Positions 22,142-31,476 are shown, counted from the stretch's first letter. The stretch is DNA of 64,000 nt from Candidatus Halobonum tyrrellensis G22 (GCF_000495475.1 NZ_ASGZ01000064.1:124001-188000), one strand, 5' to 3'. Program-made: numbers and translations. The notes: a model not told the origin generated them from the letters alone.

Positions 22142-22906
22142 ATGAACGCAGACGGCGAACAGTTGGGGGTGAAGTCGACCGGGACGTGCTTCGGGCTACT
22201 CGAACGGGTCCGCGTCCGGGGCGGGGCCGGGATCAGCGAACTCGCGCGCGACACCGGCCTCTCGAAGAGCGCGGTCCACAAACACGTCCAGACGCTCTCG
22301 ACGCTCGGCTTCCTCGTCCGGGAGGGGGACCGGTACCACCTCAGCTTCCGCTTTCTCGCGTTCGCCCGCCAGGCGCGCGACCGCCTCCCGTTCGCGAGAG
22401 TCGAATCGACCGTCCGCGACCTCGCGGAGACGACGGACCACACGACCGACTTTCTGGTCCGGGAGAACGACGCCGTCGTCTGCGCCGTCCAGACCCCGGC
22501 GGGAACGGGCGCGGGACCGGAACACGGCGAGGGGTCGGTCGTCCCGGCGCACGCCACCGCGGGCGGGAAAGCCGTCCTGGCGTACCTCGACGAGGCGGAA
22601 CGCGACGCCCTCCTCGAACGTCGGGGGCTACCGCGGTACACCGAGAAGACGATAACCGACCGCGCGCGCCTGGAGGAGGAACTCCAGTCCGTACGCGACA
22701 GGCGCGTCGCGTTCGGCCGCGAGGAGTTCACGCCCGGCGTCCACGCCGTGGCGTCGCCGGTGTTAGGCACCGACGGCCGGCCGGTCGGGTCCGTCAGCGT
22801 CGTCGGCGACACCAGACAGATGTCCGGCAAGCGACTCGAAGAGGACGTGGTCGGGCTGGTGACCTCCGCCGCCAAGACCATCGAACGGGCGGTACGGACC
22901 GCCTGA
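22142..22906 (+). CDS. IclR-family transcriptional regulator (galactose/galactonate locus)
   Basis: A 254-residue regulator. The winged helix-turn-helix (residues ~15-75) includes ISELARDTGLSKSAVHKHVQTLSTLGFLVREG. The effector-binding domain has the usual HATAGGKAVLAYL and SPVLGTDGRPVGSVSVVGD motifs. It is divergent from dgoD with two matching palindromes between them, so it probably senses a galactose-derived acid. Haloferax is known to control galactose catabolism with an IclR regulator (GacR); equivalence is suggested by context but not shown. It is followed by a palindrome-rich interval. Confidence 0.93.
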   Translation: MNADGEQLGVKSTGTCFGLLERVRVRGGAGISELARDTGLSKSAVHKHVQTLSTLGFLVREGDRYHLSFRFLAFARQARDRLPFARVESTVRDLAETTDHTTDFLVRENDAVVCAVQTPAGTGAGPEHGEGSVVPAHATAGGKAVLAYLDEAERDALLERRGLPRYTEKTITDRARLEEELQSVRDRRVAFGREEFTPGVHAVASPVLGTDGRPVGSVSVVGDTRQMSGKRLEEDVVGLVTSAAKTIERAVRTA

Positions 22907-22948
22907 ACCGCTCAAGCGGCGGATCGGCACGTCACCTCCCCGCTCGTG

Positions 22949-22968
22949 TGACAAGAGTACCGCTGTAA
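22949..22968. repeat. site D of the TTAC-N4-GTAC-N4-GTAA family
   Basis: Read on the minus strand it is TTAC-AGCG-GTAC-TCTT-GTCA. The first 12 bases (TTACAGCGGTAC) are identical to site C at 48656. It lies 42 bases after the IclR stop codon. Confidence 0.5.
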
Positions 22969-23023
22969 AGATCGCCCACCCTCGACGACCGTTCCGACGC
23001 ACCGTTCGGTCACGGCGGGTGCG

Positions 23024-23057
23024 GTCGAGTACGAGAGACGGTGTGACAGTACTCGAC
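23024..23057. repeat. 9-bp perfect inverted repeat
   Basis: GTCGAGTAC and GTACTCGAC are separated by 16 bases. It lies in the gene-free interval after the IclR gene. It could form an RNA hairpin or bind a dimeric protein. Confidence 0.5.
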
Positions 23058-23439
23058 ACCCGAACGGTTGTGAGTCTAATGTGATAGATACGGACTCCGT
23101 ACAACTCCGTGACCCGTACGAGTACGGGTAAATCCGATGCGTACGAGGCGCTCCGCCCGGTGCGCCGGCGAAGTTGGCAGTCCCAGCATCGAGAGGCGTA
23201 TTTCGAGTCGTCTCCGGGGATCCCTGTGCCGGTTCTCGACGCCCGATATCGGACCGATAGTTCCCCGTATACGTATTCGTTGATAGTATAATTATTTTCT
23301 TATATGTACGTGTGGCTGGTTGTCCCTGCGGCGGCCCGGAATCCGGATGAGGTGGTTCGGACGGCCGGGGGTCCCCCCGCCGCTCGGTCGCTCGGCGCGG
23401 ACCGGAAACCTTCTTGCGGGGGCCGGACCAACCGCCGGT

Positions 23440-24252
23440 GTGGCAGTCCTCCAAGCCCTCCGGCGGTCACCCGGCGCGGTCGCCCGGGTGCCCGCGCTCG
23501 TCGTTCCCGCGGTACTCCTGTTCGCGCTCCAGTTCCCGCAACTGGCGCTCCAGTCGACGAACCCGCTCGTGGCGTCGCTCGTCTCGCTGGGCGCGTCGCT
23601 GCTCATGCTGGCCGCGCTCCCGTTCTTCCAGGCGGGGATGGTCGGGATGGCCGACGACGCGCTCGACGGCGACAGTTCGCTCGGGGCGTTCGTCGACTAC
23701 GGGCGGTCGAACTACGTGCAGATGCTGGTCGCGTACCTGCTGGTGCTGGCGGTGAACCTCGTGTTGGGCGTCGTCGTCGCCGTCGTCGTCTTCGGCACCG
23801 TCCTGTTCGGCCTGGTACCCGTCGGACCGGTCGTGCTCGCCCTCGTCGCCGTCGTGGGGCTGGTCGCCGCGCTCGCGTACGTCGCGTTCGCGTTCGTCGT
23901 CCAGTTCTACGGACAGGCGGTCGTCCTCGAAGGCCGGTCGGGGGTCGACGCGCTCACGCGGAGCTACGGCGTCGTGCGCTCGAACCTCGCCGCGACGGCC
24001 GGCTACACGCTCGTCGCGTTCGTCGTCGGCGGCGGGATTGGCCTCCTCTTCGGCGGGCTGTCGCTCCTGACGACACCCGAGGCCGCGGCGGCGTACGGCC
24101 TCCCCGTGCTCTCGACGGGCGGCGTCGTCGCCGTCGCGGCGGTCCTGACGCTGGTCGGCGCCGTGGTCTCGACGTTCTTCGTCGTCTACTCCGTGGCGTT
24201 CTACCGGCAGGTCACGACCGAGGCGTCGCCGATGTCGACCGCGGCGCGGTGA
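23440..24252 (+). CDS. polytopic membrane protein, DUF7847-like
   Basis: A 270-residue protein with about six hydrophobic segments, starting with the motif VAVLQALRRSPGAVARVPALVVPAV. That motif is typical of a haloarchaeal membrane family I believe is labelled DUF7847. The function is unknown; related proteins resemble glycerophosphodiester phosphodiesterase membrane domains. The GTG at 23440 is preferred because homologous proteins begin at this Met/Val-Ala-Val-Leu; the frame remains open for 40 more low-complexity codons upstream. The TRAM protein gene follows 83 bases downstream. Confidence 0.75.
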   Translation: MAVLQALRRSPGAVARVPALVVPAVLLFALQFPQLALQSTNPLVASLVSLGASLLMLAALPFFQAGMVGMADDALDGDSSLGAFVDYGRSNYVQMLVAYLLVLAVNLVLGVVVAVVVFGTVLFGLVPVGPVVLALVAVVGLVAALAYVAFAFVVQFYGQAVVLEGRSGVDALTRSYGVVRSNLAATAGYTLVAFVVGGGIGLLFGGLSLLTTPEAAAAYGLPVLSTGGVVAVAAVLTLVGAVVSTFFVVYSVAFYRQVTTEASPMSTAAR

Positions 24253-24335
24253 CGACCCGTCCCGCTCCCGGTGGCCGGGCGAGCGCGGCCCACACCCGGA
24301 GGAGATAAGGCACCCACCCCCCAGATCCGGTGTAG

Positions 24336-24806
24336 ATGGTCGACCTTCCCCGGACGCTCCGTTCCGTCTACGCCGCGACGCTCCGCGAACGCGACGGGTC
24401 GTACGTCGTCGAAGTACCGAAACGAGAGGTCGAACACGGCTCCGTCTCGGCGGGCGACGTCTACCGGGTCGCGCTGATCGAGCAGGTCGCCGCCGCGGAC
24501 GACCAGACCGACCCCGCGACCGCGTCCGACGGTCGAACCGACGCCCGCTCGAACGGCGCGCCCGAGTCCGCCGGCCGCTCGTCCGAGCCGTCGCCCCCCG
24601 AGCCGCCGGTGTCGGAGGGGGAGGTCCGCCGGGTGAGCGTCGAGTCGCTGGGCGACCAGGGCGACGGGATCGCGAAAGTCGAGCGCGGCTACGTGGTGAT
24701 CGTCCCCGACGCCCACCCGGGCGACGAGCCGACGGTCCGGATCGACCGGACGAAGGAGAACGTCGCGTTCGCGAGCGTCGTCGACCGGGACGACCGGACG
24801 CCGTGA
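24336..24806 (+). CDS. TRAM-domain protein with long disordered linker
   Basis: A 156-residue protein. Residues 1-50 form a conserved N-terminal segment (DLPRTLRSVYAATLRERDGSYVVEVPKREVEHG). Residues ~52-95 are a low-complexity Ser/Pro/Asp linker. Residues ~97-150 are a TRAM RNA-binding beta-barrel, seen from SLGDQGDGIAKVERGYVVIVPDAHPGDEPTVRI. TRAM proteins bind RNA, and small archaeal ones have been proposed as RNA chaperones; the target here is unknown. An A/T-rich GATAAGG element lies about 30 bases before the ATG. Confidence 0.88.
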   Translation: MVDLPRTLRSVYAATLRERDGSYVVEVPKREVEHGSVSAGDVYRVALIEQVAAADDQTDPATASDGRTDARSNGAPESAGRSSEPSPPEPPVSEGEVRRVSVESLGDQGDGIAKVERGYVVIVPDAHPGDEPTVRIDRTKENVAFASVVDRDDRTP

Positions 24807-24951
24807 CCCCGGGCCGGCCGGCGCGGCGAACCCCGGCTCCGCGGAGCCGGCGGTAGCGACGGACGGCCGCTCGTCGCCGCGTCCCGACTCGCGCGGAGCC
24901 ACCCGCCCCGAACCGGGAACAGTCAACTACCCCGCCGCCGGAGGGGGCGGT

Positions 24952-25776
24952 ATGGTCTCCGTCTCGGTACGGGTCGCGCTCGCGCTCGGCGCGCTCCAGG
25001 GCGTCCTCGAGTGGCTGCCGGTGTCGAGCGAGGGGAACGTCGCGCTCGTGTTGACCGTGCTGTTCGGGTTCTCGGCGGTCGACGCCGTCGGCCTCTCGCT
25101 GTTCCTCCACGCCGGGACGGCGCTCGCGGCCGGGGTCTACTACCGGGGGACGCTCGCCGACCTGCTCCGGTCGGTCCCCGACTGGCGGCCACGGACGGCG
25201 TTCGACGACCGGAACGCCGAGCTGTCGTTTCTCGCGGTCGGCACGCTCGTCTCCGGCGTCGTCGGCGTCGGCGCGTACGCGACGCTCGACTCGCTGGTCT
25301 CCGCGCTGACGGGCGGCGGCTTCGTCGCGGTGATCGGCGCGCTGCTGGTCGCGAGCGGGCTGTTCCAGCGGCTGGTCGGCGCCGACGCGCTCGGCCGCCG
25401 GACGGAGCCGGGACCGCTCGACGCGGTGCTCGTCGGCGTCCTCCAGGGGATCGCCGTCCTCCCCGGCGTCTCGCGGTCGGGCGCGACGACGGGCGGGCTG
25501 CTCCTCCGCGGGCACGACGGCGGCGAGGCGTTCCGGCTCTCGTTTCTCCTGTCGATCCCGGCGGCGCTCGGCGCGGGCGGACTCGCGGTCGTCGAGGCGG
25601 GCGGGCCGCCGTCGCTCGCGCCCGTCCCGGCGCTCGCCGCGCTCGGCGCGAGCGCGCTCGTCGGGCTGGCGACCATCGACGCCCTGCTCCGGGTCGTCGA
25701 GCGGCTGCCGTTCTGGGCGGTCTGCGTCGGACTCGGTGGGGTCGCCCTCCTCGGAGCGGGGCTACTCCTCCCGTGA
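24952..25776 (+). CDS. uppP: undecaprenyl-diphosphatase-like membrane phosphatase (UppP/BacA family)
   Basis: A 274-residue integral membrane protein with about eight helices. The two catalytic motifs of the BacA/UppP family are present: GVLEWLPVSSEGN near residue 17 and LPGVSRSGATTGG near residue 175. In bacteria the enzyme recycles the undecaprenyl carrier lipid. In archaea it should act on dolichyl or other polyprenyl diphosphates used for protein glycosylation. The usual FLPISSTGH of bacteria appears here as WLPVSSEGN, as in other haloarchaeal members. It is monocistronic by spacing. Confidence 0.9.
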   Translation: MVSVSVRVALALGALQGVLEWLPVSSEGNVALVLTVLFGFSAVDAVGLSLFLHAGTALAAGVYYRGTLADLLRSVPDWRPRTAFDDRNAELSFLAVGTLVSGVVGVGAYATLDSLVSALTGGGFVAVIGALLVASGLFQRLVGADALGRRTEPGPLDAVLVGVLQGIAVLPGVSRSGATTGGLLLRGHDGGEAFRLSFLLSIPAALGAGGLAVVEAGGPPSLAPVPALAALGASALVGLATIDALLRVVERLPFWAVCVGLGGVALLGAGLLLP

Positions 25777-25964
25777 GTCGCGACCCGCCCCGGACTCGCT
25801 CACCGGCCGGGGACGCGAGCCACGGTCGGGAGCTATGCCGGCTGGTCGCCGTCGTCGACATGCCGCTCGCGGGGCGGATCCTCGGCGGGTGAGCCCCGTC
25901 CGCCCACCGGGTTCGTATCCACCCGCGACGCGTTCGGCGCGCCGTCCGGCACGGACGCGACCGG

Positions 25965-28900
25965 TCAGTCGGCCGCCGACGGGTCGTCGACGGCCGCCGC
26001 GACGCCGGTGACCTCGAACCGCGCCCCGCCGTCGCCGTCCACGAGTTCGACCGTCCAGCCGTGGGCGTCGGCGACCTGTTCGACGATGTGGAGTCCGAAC
26101 CCGGTGCCGTCACACGACGTGGTGTAGCCCGCCTCGAACACCGACCCGCGCTCGTCGGCCGGGACGCCCGGCCCGTCGTCTTCGACGTAGAACCCGTCGG
26201 TCAGGTCGCCGACCTCGACCCGGACGCCGTCGCCGCCGTGTTCGACCGCGTTGCGGAACAGGTTCTCGAACACCTGCTGGAGGCGGCTCCGGTCGGCCCG
26301 TATCGCCCCCGTGCTCGCGGCGTCGAGCGTCGCCGCTCCGGTCTCGACGGTGTCCCAGCAGTCGCGGGCCACCGTCGCGAGGTCGACCGACTCCACCTCC
26401 CGGACCGCCTCGCCCTCGCGGGCGGTCGCGAGCAGGTCCTCGGTCAGCGCCCCCATCCGGTCGAGCGCGCGCGCGACGGCTCCGAGGTGCTCGTCGTCGC
26501 GGTCCTCGCGTGCGAGTGCGAGCCGACCCTGTGCGACGTTCAGCGGGTTGCGCAGGTCGTGGCTGACGACGCTGACGAACCCGTCGAGTCGGTCGTTCTG
26601 CCGGGTGAGTTCCGACTCGCGCGCGCGGAGTTGGTCCGTCCGCCGCACCTGTTCGAGTGCGGCGGCGACGTTACCCGCCAGGATCTCCCCGAGCGCGACG
26701 TCCCGTTGGTCGAACGCGTCGGGCACCGTCGACCCGGCGAGCAGGATGCCCTCGTCGCGAACCGGGAGGTAGAGTTCGCTCCGGACGGCCGTGTCGGGGT
26801 TGTGGACGTCCGCGTCGGCGTGGACGTCGTCGACCGTCCGCGCCTCCCCCCGCTCGTAGACGCGCCAGGCGATGCTGTCGTCGCCCGTGAACGTCGGCAG
26901 GTCGCCGACGAGGTCGCGCGCGGCGTCCGTGCTCGCGACCGGCGGCAGCCCCTCCCGTTCCTCGTCGCGGAGGTGGATCGCGTTCACCCCGTGACCCAGG
27001 ATGTCGCGGGCGGCCTCGACGGCGATGCGGCCGATCGCCTCGCGGCTCTCGGCGGCCACGAGTTCCTGGGTGGTCCGGTTGAGCGCCTGGAGCCGTCGCT
27101 CGTACTCCGCCCGGTCGGTGACGTCGCGGTACGTCCAGAGCCGCCCGGTCCCGTCGGGCAGGTCGAACGGCTCGTGACTCCACGCGAGCGTCCGGCCGTC
27201 CCGGAGGCGGAGTTCGTTCTCCCGGACGGAGGCGTTCTCCGCGACGGTCCGTTCGGCGTCGGCGACGAACCCCTCGGGGTCGACGAACAGGTCGCTCGCG
27301 GCGTCCCTCAGGCGTCGGCAGTCGGCGCCGACGAGCCTCGCCGCGTCGGAGACGCCGAACAGGCGGTCGAGTTGCTGGTTGGTCGCGAGCGCGGTCCGCG
27401 ACCCGTCCTCCGCGAGCACGCCGACCGGCAGGGTGTCGAACAGCGTCGACAACACCGCGTTCGTCCGTTCGAGTTCGCGCTTCCGTCGCCGCTGCTCGGT
27501 GGTCTCGCGCGCCGAGACGATGACCGAGACCACCTCCCCGTCGTCGGCGGCGACCGGTCGGAACACCCCCTCGACGATACAGAGGTCGCCGTCGCCGGAC
27601 AGGTCGATCTCGAAGGGGACGTACTCGCCGTCCGCGGCGCGCTCAACCCGCCGTCGGATCTCGTCGGCGACGACGGCCGACGAGTCGAACCACGGCAGTT
27701 CCCAGACGGGCGCGCCGACCACCTCCTCGCGGGGGAGGTCGAGACAGTCCATCGCCGTTCGGTTGAGGTCGAGGACGGTTCCGTCGGTGTCGACGACCCC
27801 GACGCGGTTGTCCGGGTCGTCGAACACCGCGTCGTACCGCCGCTCCTTCCGCCGGAGTTCGACCTCGAGTTCCTTCCGCTCGGTGACGTCCCGCGAGATG
27901 CCGACCGCTCGGAGACCGTTGCGGTCGTCGGCGTCCGACTCCGTCGACCCCTTCACGTGGACGTGCGCGTGTATCCACCGGCACTCCCCCCGCTCGGGGT
28001 TCGTCCGGTACTCGATGTCGCCGCGCTCGCGGTCGCCGTCGATCAGTTCGCGGTGGAACCGCCGGAACGCCGGGCGGTCGTCCGGGTGGACCGCGTGCTC
28101 GCAGTGGTCCTCCCACGTCGGCAGGTCCTCGGGCGCGAACGCGAAGGCGCGCTCGTACCTCCCGTGGCGCACCACCTCGCCGGTCTCGAAGTCGACCTCG
28201 AAGGCGATCGAGTCTGTCCGGTCGAGCGCGAGTGCCATCCGCTCGCGCGCCCGTTCGGCCTCCCGCTCCCGGTCGCTGCGTTCGGTCACGTCGAGCGCCA
28301 GCCCGACCACCGCCCGCTCGTCGCCCTCGACGGAGTCGGACGGCGACAGTCGGGGGCGGAGCACGCGCCGCCGACCGTCGGAGTCGACCGTCTCCATCTC
28401 GGCCGTCCGCTCGGGTTCGCCGGAGTCGAGCACGTCCGCCACGTCCGCGCGGACCCGGCGTGCTGTCGCGTCGTCGAACGCGTCCGCGACGGACGACCCC
28501 TCCAGGTCGGCGACGGTCGCGCCGTGAACGTCGGCGAGCGCCTCGTTCGCCAGCAGGAACCGCCCGGACTCGTCGACGACGGACAGCGGGTGCGGGACGG
28601 CGTCGACTACCTCCCGGAGGCGTCGTTCGCTCCGCTCGACCGACCGCCGCGAGCGGCCGTGGTCGACGGCGTCGGTCAGCCGGTTCGCCAACGCGGCGTG
28701 CTGGTCGGCGTCGGACTCCTTCCGGAGGTAGTCGGTCACGCCCGCCGAGATCGCCTCGCTCGCCACCGCCTCGCTCCCCGTCCCGGTGAGGAGGACGAAC
28801 GGGAGGTCGGGGTACTCCGCGCGGACCGCCCGGAGGAACTCGATCCCGTCCCGGCCGGGCAGACCGTACTCGGCGACGACGCAGTCGAACTCGGCGGCGC

Positions 28901-29048
28901 CGAGCCTGTCGAGACCGGCGGCCGCGCTCGTCGCCGTCTCAACGGCGAGCCGGTCGTCCTCGCGTTCGAGCAGCCGCGCGGTCAGTTCGGCGAAGTCGGC
29001 GTCGTCGTCGACGTGGAGGACGCGGACCGGCGCCGAACGGTTGGTCAT
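25965..29048 (-). CDS. multi-PAS sensor histidine kinase with N-terminal receiver-like domain
   Basis: A 1027-residue cytosolic sensor with no membrane segment. Domains: receiver-like (1-120), four PAS domains (~140-260, 270-395, 400-520, 525-650), GAF (~660-800), HisKA (~815-885) and HATPase (~910-1015). The phospho-accepting residue is His830 (VVSHDLRNP). The N box has Asn929/Asn933, G1 is VEDDGPGVP and G2 is GTGFGLHIV. In the receiver, Asp14-16, Thr88 and Lys110 are conserved, but the phospho-acceptor position is Glu60 (VVAEYGLPG) rather than Asp. It is not next to a response regulator. The ATG at 29048 begins the receiver; further upstream the frame is not conserved sequence. Confidence 0.9.
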   Translation of the reverse strand: MTNRSAPVRVLHVDDDADFAELTARLLEREDDRLAVETATSAAAGLDRLGAAEFDCVVAEYGLPGRDGIEFLRAVRAEYPDLPFVLLTGTGSEAVASEAISAGVTDYLRKESDADQHAALANRLTDAVDHGRSRRSVERSERRLREVVDAVPHPLSVVDESGRFLLANEALADVHGATVADLEGSSVADAFDDATARRVRADVADVLDSGEPERTAEMETVDSDGRRRVLRPRLSPSDSVEGDERAVVGLALDVTERSDREREAERARERMALALDRTDSIAFEVDFETGEVVRHGRYERAFAFAPEDLPTWEDHCEHAVHPDDRPAFRRFHRELIDGDRERGDIEYRTNPERGECRWIHAHVHVKGSTESDADDRNGLRAVGISRDVTERKELEVELRRKERRYDAVFDDPDNRVGVVDTDGTVLDLNRTAMDCLDLPREEVVGAPVWELPWFDSSAVVADEIRRRVERAADGEYVPFEIDLSGDGDLCIVEGVFRPVAADDGEVVSVIVSARETTEQRRRKRELERTNAVLSTLFDTLPVGVLAEDGSRTALATNQQLDRLFGVSDAARLVGADCRRLRDAASDLFVDPEGFVADAERTVAENASVRENELRLRDGRTLAWSHEPFDLPDGTGRLWTYRDVTDRAEYERRLQALNRTTQELVAAESREAIGRIAVEAARDILGHGVNAIHLRDEEREGLPPVASTDAARDLVGDLPTFTGDDSIAWRVYERGEARTVDDVHADADVHNPDTAVRSELYLPVRDEGILLAGSTVPDAFDQRDVALGEILAGNVAAALEQVRRTDQLRARESELTRQNDRLDGFVSVVSHDLRNPLNVAQGRLALAREDRDDEHLGAVARALDRMGALTEDLLATAREGEAVREVESVDLATVARDCWDTVETGAATLDAASTGAIRADRSRLQQVFENLFRNAVEHGGDGVRVEVGDLTDGFYVEDDGPGVPADERGSVFEAGYTTSCDGTGFGLHIVEQVADAHGWTVELVDGDGGARFEVTGVAAAVDDPSAAD

Positions 29049-29140
29049 GACTCGTTCGGATGGAGGAACTGGTAATAACCGTTCGGCTACAAATATCGGG
29101 GGTGAAAACTGTCGTCCGGCGTCGGCAGTACCGCCGGGGA

Positions 29141-29974
29141 TCAGTTCGGGGCGGAGGAGCGGTCCGTCCCGCCCGCCCGGCGGCGCGGCGAGACCAGTTC
29201 CCGGAGCGGCGCCGAGGGGGCGACCGAGACGGCGTCGAGCGCTCGCTCGGTGTCGGCACACCGACGCCGTGCGACCCGGTCGAGCGCCTCCCCGTCCGGG
29301 AGCGGCGCCGCGACGCGGACGGTCCGGGGCTCGGCGTCGGCCGTCCGCCGGAGCTGTCGCGCCGCGCTCGCGGCCCGACCGAGCGTCGCGAACCGCTCGA
29401 CGCGCGGTCCGTCGGCGCCCGCGACGGTCGCCCCGATGGCGGCCGCCGCCGCCCCGAGACTCCCCGCCGTGCGGTCGGCGAACGCGCCGTACTCCTCCGC
29501 CGAGGGAATCGACCCGGCGCCGCGTCCGGCGAACGCCTCCACGATCCGACTCGCGGCGGTCGTGAGTCGCTCGACGCAGTCACCGCGGTGGTCGTCGTCG
29601 ACCGCCGACAGCGCCGCGTACGCCGACGTGTGGAGGTAGTCGCTCGACAGGAGCGCCGCGGTCGGGTCGTGGGTCAGCGAGTGGGCCACCTCGTCGGCGA
29701 GTTGGACCAGTAGCTCGCTCCGCAGCCGGCAGTACTCGCGGAGGAGTTCGACCGCCGTCGCCGCCGGGAGGACCGCATCGACGTCGGCATCGGTGTCCGG
29801 ACGCACGGCGGACTCGTACGAGACCGCCGCCAACTGACCGTACCACCGGTCGCTGCGCTCACGGACCGCCGCGACCGCGGGGGCGAGCGACGCCCCCTCG
29901 GCCGTCGCGAGCGCGTCGTCCAGCCGTCGGTCGAGCGCCGCGCGTCGTTCCGCCCGGGAGTGGTAACGCGACAT
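29141..29974 (-). CDS. degenerate polyprenyl-synthetase-like protein
   Basis: A 277-residue helical Ala/Arg-rich protein. HDPTAALLSSDYLHTSAYAALS resembles the isoprenyl-diphosphate-synthase strand that normally reads LLxGDYLLxxA, and the Gly/Ala-rich helix AGSLGAAAAAIGATVAG also fits. Neither Asp-rich DDxxD motif is present: the second is replaced by ARQLRRTADA. It is therefore unlikely to make prenyl chains and may be a non-catalytic relative. The gene starts two bases after the MATE transporter stop, so it is co-transcribed with the TetR-MATE unit. Confidence in the family is moderate. Confidence 0.6.
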   Translation of the reverse strand: MSRYHSRAERRAALDRRLDDALATAEGASLAPAVAAVRERSDRWYGQLAAVSYESAVRPDTDADVDAVLPAATAVELLREYCRLRSELLVQLADEVAHSLTHDPTAALLSSDYLHTSAYAALSAVDDDHRGDCVERLTTAASRIVEAFAGRGAGSIPSAEEYGAFADRTAGSLGAAAAAIGATVAGADGPRVERFATLGRAASAARQLRRTADAEPRTVRVAAPLPDGEALDRVARRRCADTERALDAVSVAPSAPLRELVSPRRRAGGTDRSSAPN

Positions 29975-29976
29975 CG

Positions 29977-31476
29977 TCAGTCGTCCGTCGGCGCCCCCTC
30001 GACGGCGGTGTCCTCGACGTCGACGCTCGACTCGGTGAGGTCCGACTCCCGCCACGTCCCCCGGCGGTACCAGCCGTACGCGATGGCGGCGCCGAGGACG
30101 TTCGAGACGGCGAACGACAGCCAGATGCCGTTCTCGGCCATCGGCCCCGACAGCAGCCACGCGAGCGGGAAGCGGACGACGCCGAGCATCAGCACCGAGA
30201 TGGCCGCCGCGGTGAGCGTCTTGCCCGCGCCGCGGAGGCTCCCCGTGAACGCCCGCATGATCCCGATGAACCCGAACGTCAGCGCCACGTACCGCAGGAA
30301 CGTCGCGCTCACGTCGACGACCGCGGGGTCGGTCGTGAACACGTCCGCGATGGGCGCGGCGGCGAACCAGACCACGACGCCCGCGACCGAGAGGATGCCG
30401 AACAGCACTTTCGACGCCAGCCCCGCGGCCGCCGCCGCGCGGTCGGGTTTGCCCGCGCCGATGTTCTGGCCGGTCATGGTCTCGACGCCGCGTGCCACCG
30501 CGATGGCGGGCAGGAAGATGACCGAGAACACGCGCGTCCCGATGCCGTACCCCGCGACCACCGCGGGCGAGAACGAGGCGACGATGAACAGCAGGAGGTT
30601 CATCGACACCGCGCGACCCGTCCCCTCGATGGAGGCGGGGACGCCGATCCGGGCGAGTCGACGGAGGTAGTCCAGGTCGGGCGCCATGTCGCGGAGGTGG
30701 ATCTGGACGCCGCGGGTGCCGCGGAACATGACCGCGAGACCGACCACGAGCGCGAGCGCCCGCGAGAAGACGGTCGCCACCGCCGCGCCGGTGATCCCCG
30801 ACCCGGTGTAGCCGGTCGCCGCGAACAGCGTCGCCTCCACCCCGCCCAGTCCGAGCATCGAGAACAGCGGGTTCGACTCGAACCCGAAGATCAGGAACGG
30901 GTCGAGGACGATGTTGAGCACGACCGACCCGAACATCACGAGCATCGGGGTGATCGTGTCGCCGTACCCCCGCATCAGCGAGATGAACACCGCGAACCCG
31001 AACATGAACAGCAGGCCGACCGAGATGACCTCCATGTACTGCGTCGCCAGCGGCAACACGTCGGGCGAGGCGCCCATGAGCGCGAGGAACTGATCGACGA
31101 AGACGTAGCCGACACCGCCCAGTACGACCGAGGCGATGGCGGCGAACGTGACGGTCTGGGAGGCGGCGTACTCGGCCTCGCGCTCCTTGCCGCTCCCGGT
31201 AAACTGCGCGACGAGGACGCTCCCCGCCACACTGATCCCCATCCCCAGCGAGATGAGCAGGAACACCATCGGGAACGCGAAACTGATCGCCGCCAGCGCG
31301 TCCGTGTTGTACTGGCCGAGCCAGAACGTGTCCGCGAGGTTGTACGCGGTCTGGAACAGGTTCGTGACGACGATCGGCATCGACAGGAAGAACAGCGGTT
31401 TGCCGATGCCGCCCGCGGTGAGGTCGAACTCCTCTTGGCCCTTGAACAGCGAGCCGATGCGGTCGAAGACCCCCAT
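29977..31476 (-). CDS. MATE-family multidrug/cation efflux transporter
   Basis: A 499-residue membrane protein with 12 predicted helices in two halves. It starts with the MATE pattern GGIGKPLFFLSMPIVVTNLFQTAYNLADTFWLGQYN, and the second half carries the matching IGVPASIEGTGRAVSM repeat. MATE proteins export drugs or organic cations using a Na+ or H+ gradient. Its ATG overlaps the stop of the upstream TetR gene by one base, so the regulator controls it directly. The C-terminal 25 residues are an acidic tail. The substrate cannot be inferred. Confidence 0.94.
   Translation of the reverse strand: MGVFDRIGSLFKGQEEFDLTAGGIGKPLFFLSMPIVVTNLFQTAYNLADTFWLGQYNTDALAAISFAFPMVFLLISLGMGISVAGSVLVAQFTGSGKEREAEYAASQTVTFAAIASVVLGGVGYVFVDQFLALMGASPDVLPLATQYMEVISVGLLFMFGFAVFISLMRGYGDTITPMLVMFGSVVLNIVLDPFLIFGFESNPLFSMLGLGGVEATLFAATGYTGSGITGAAVATVFSRALALVVGLAVMFRGTRGVQIHLRDMAPDLDYLRRLARIGVPASIEGTGRAVSMNLLLFIVASFSPAVVAGYGIGTRVFSVIFLPAIAVARGVETMTGQNIGAGKPDRAAAAAGLASKVLFGILSVAGVVVWFAAAPIADVFTTDPAVVDVSATFLRYVALTFGFIGIMRAFTGSLRGAGKTLTAAAISVLMLGVVRFPLAWLLSGPMAENGIWLSFAVSNVLGAAIAYGWYRRGTWRESDLTESSVDVEDTAVEGAPTDD

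Larger units (their letters stand above)
22907..23439. other. 533-base gene-free interval rich in palindromes
   Basis: No coding frame here looks real. It contains site D (22949-22968), a 9-bp perfect inverted repeat with a 16-base spacer (23024-23057), and CCCGTAC/GTACGGG at 23113-23128. A strongly A/T-rich patch at 23281-23305 (TTGATAGTATAATTATTTTC) could be a promoter. All three palindromes contain GTAC. They may be regulator sites or folded untranslated RNA. Confidence 0.45.

Noticed and set aside
23109-23291. 60-codon frame in the interval after the IclR gene
   Set aside because: Composition is not acidic, no motif is present, and the frame overlaps a palindrome and an A/T-rich promoter-like patch.
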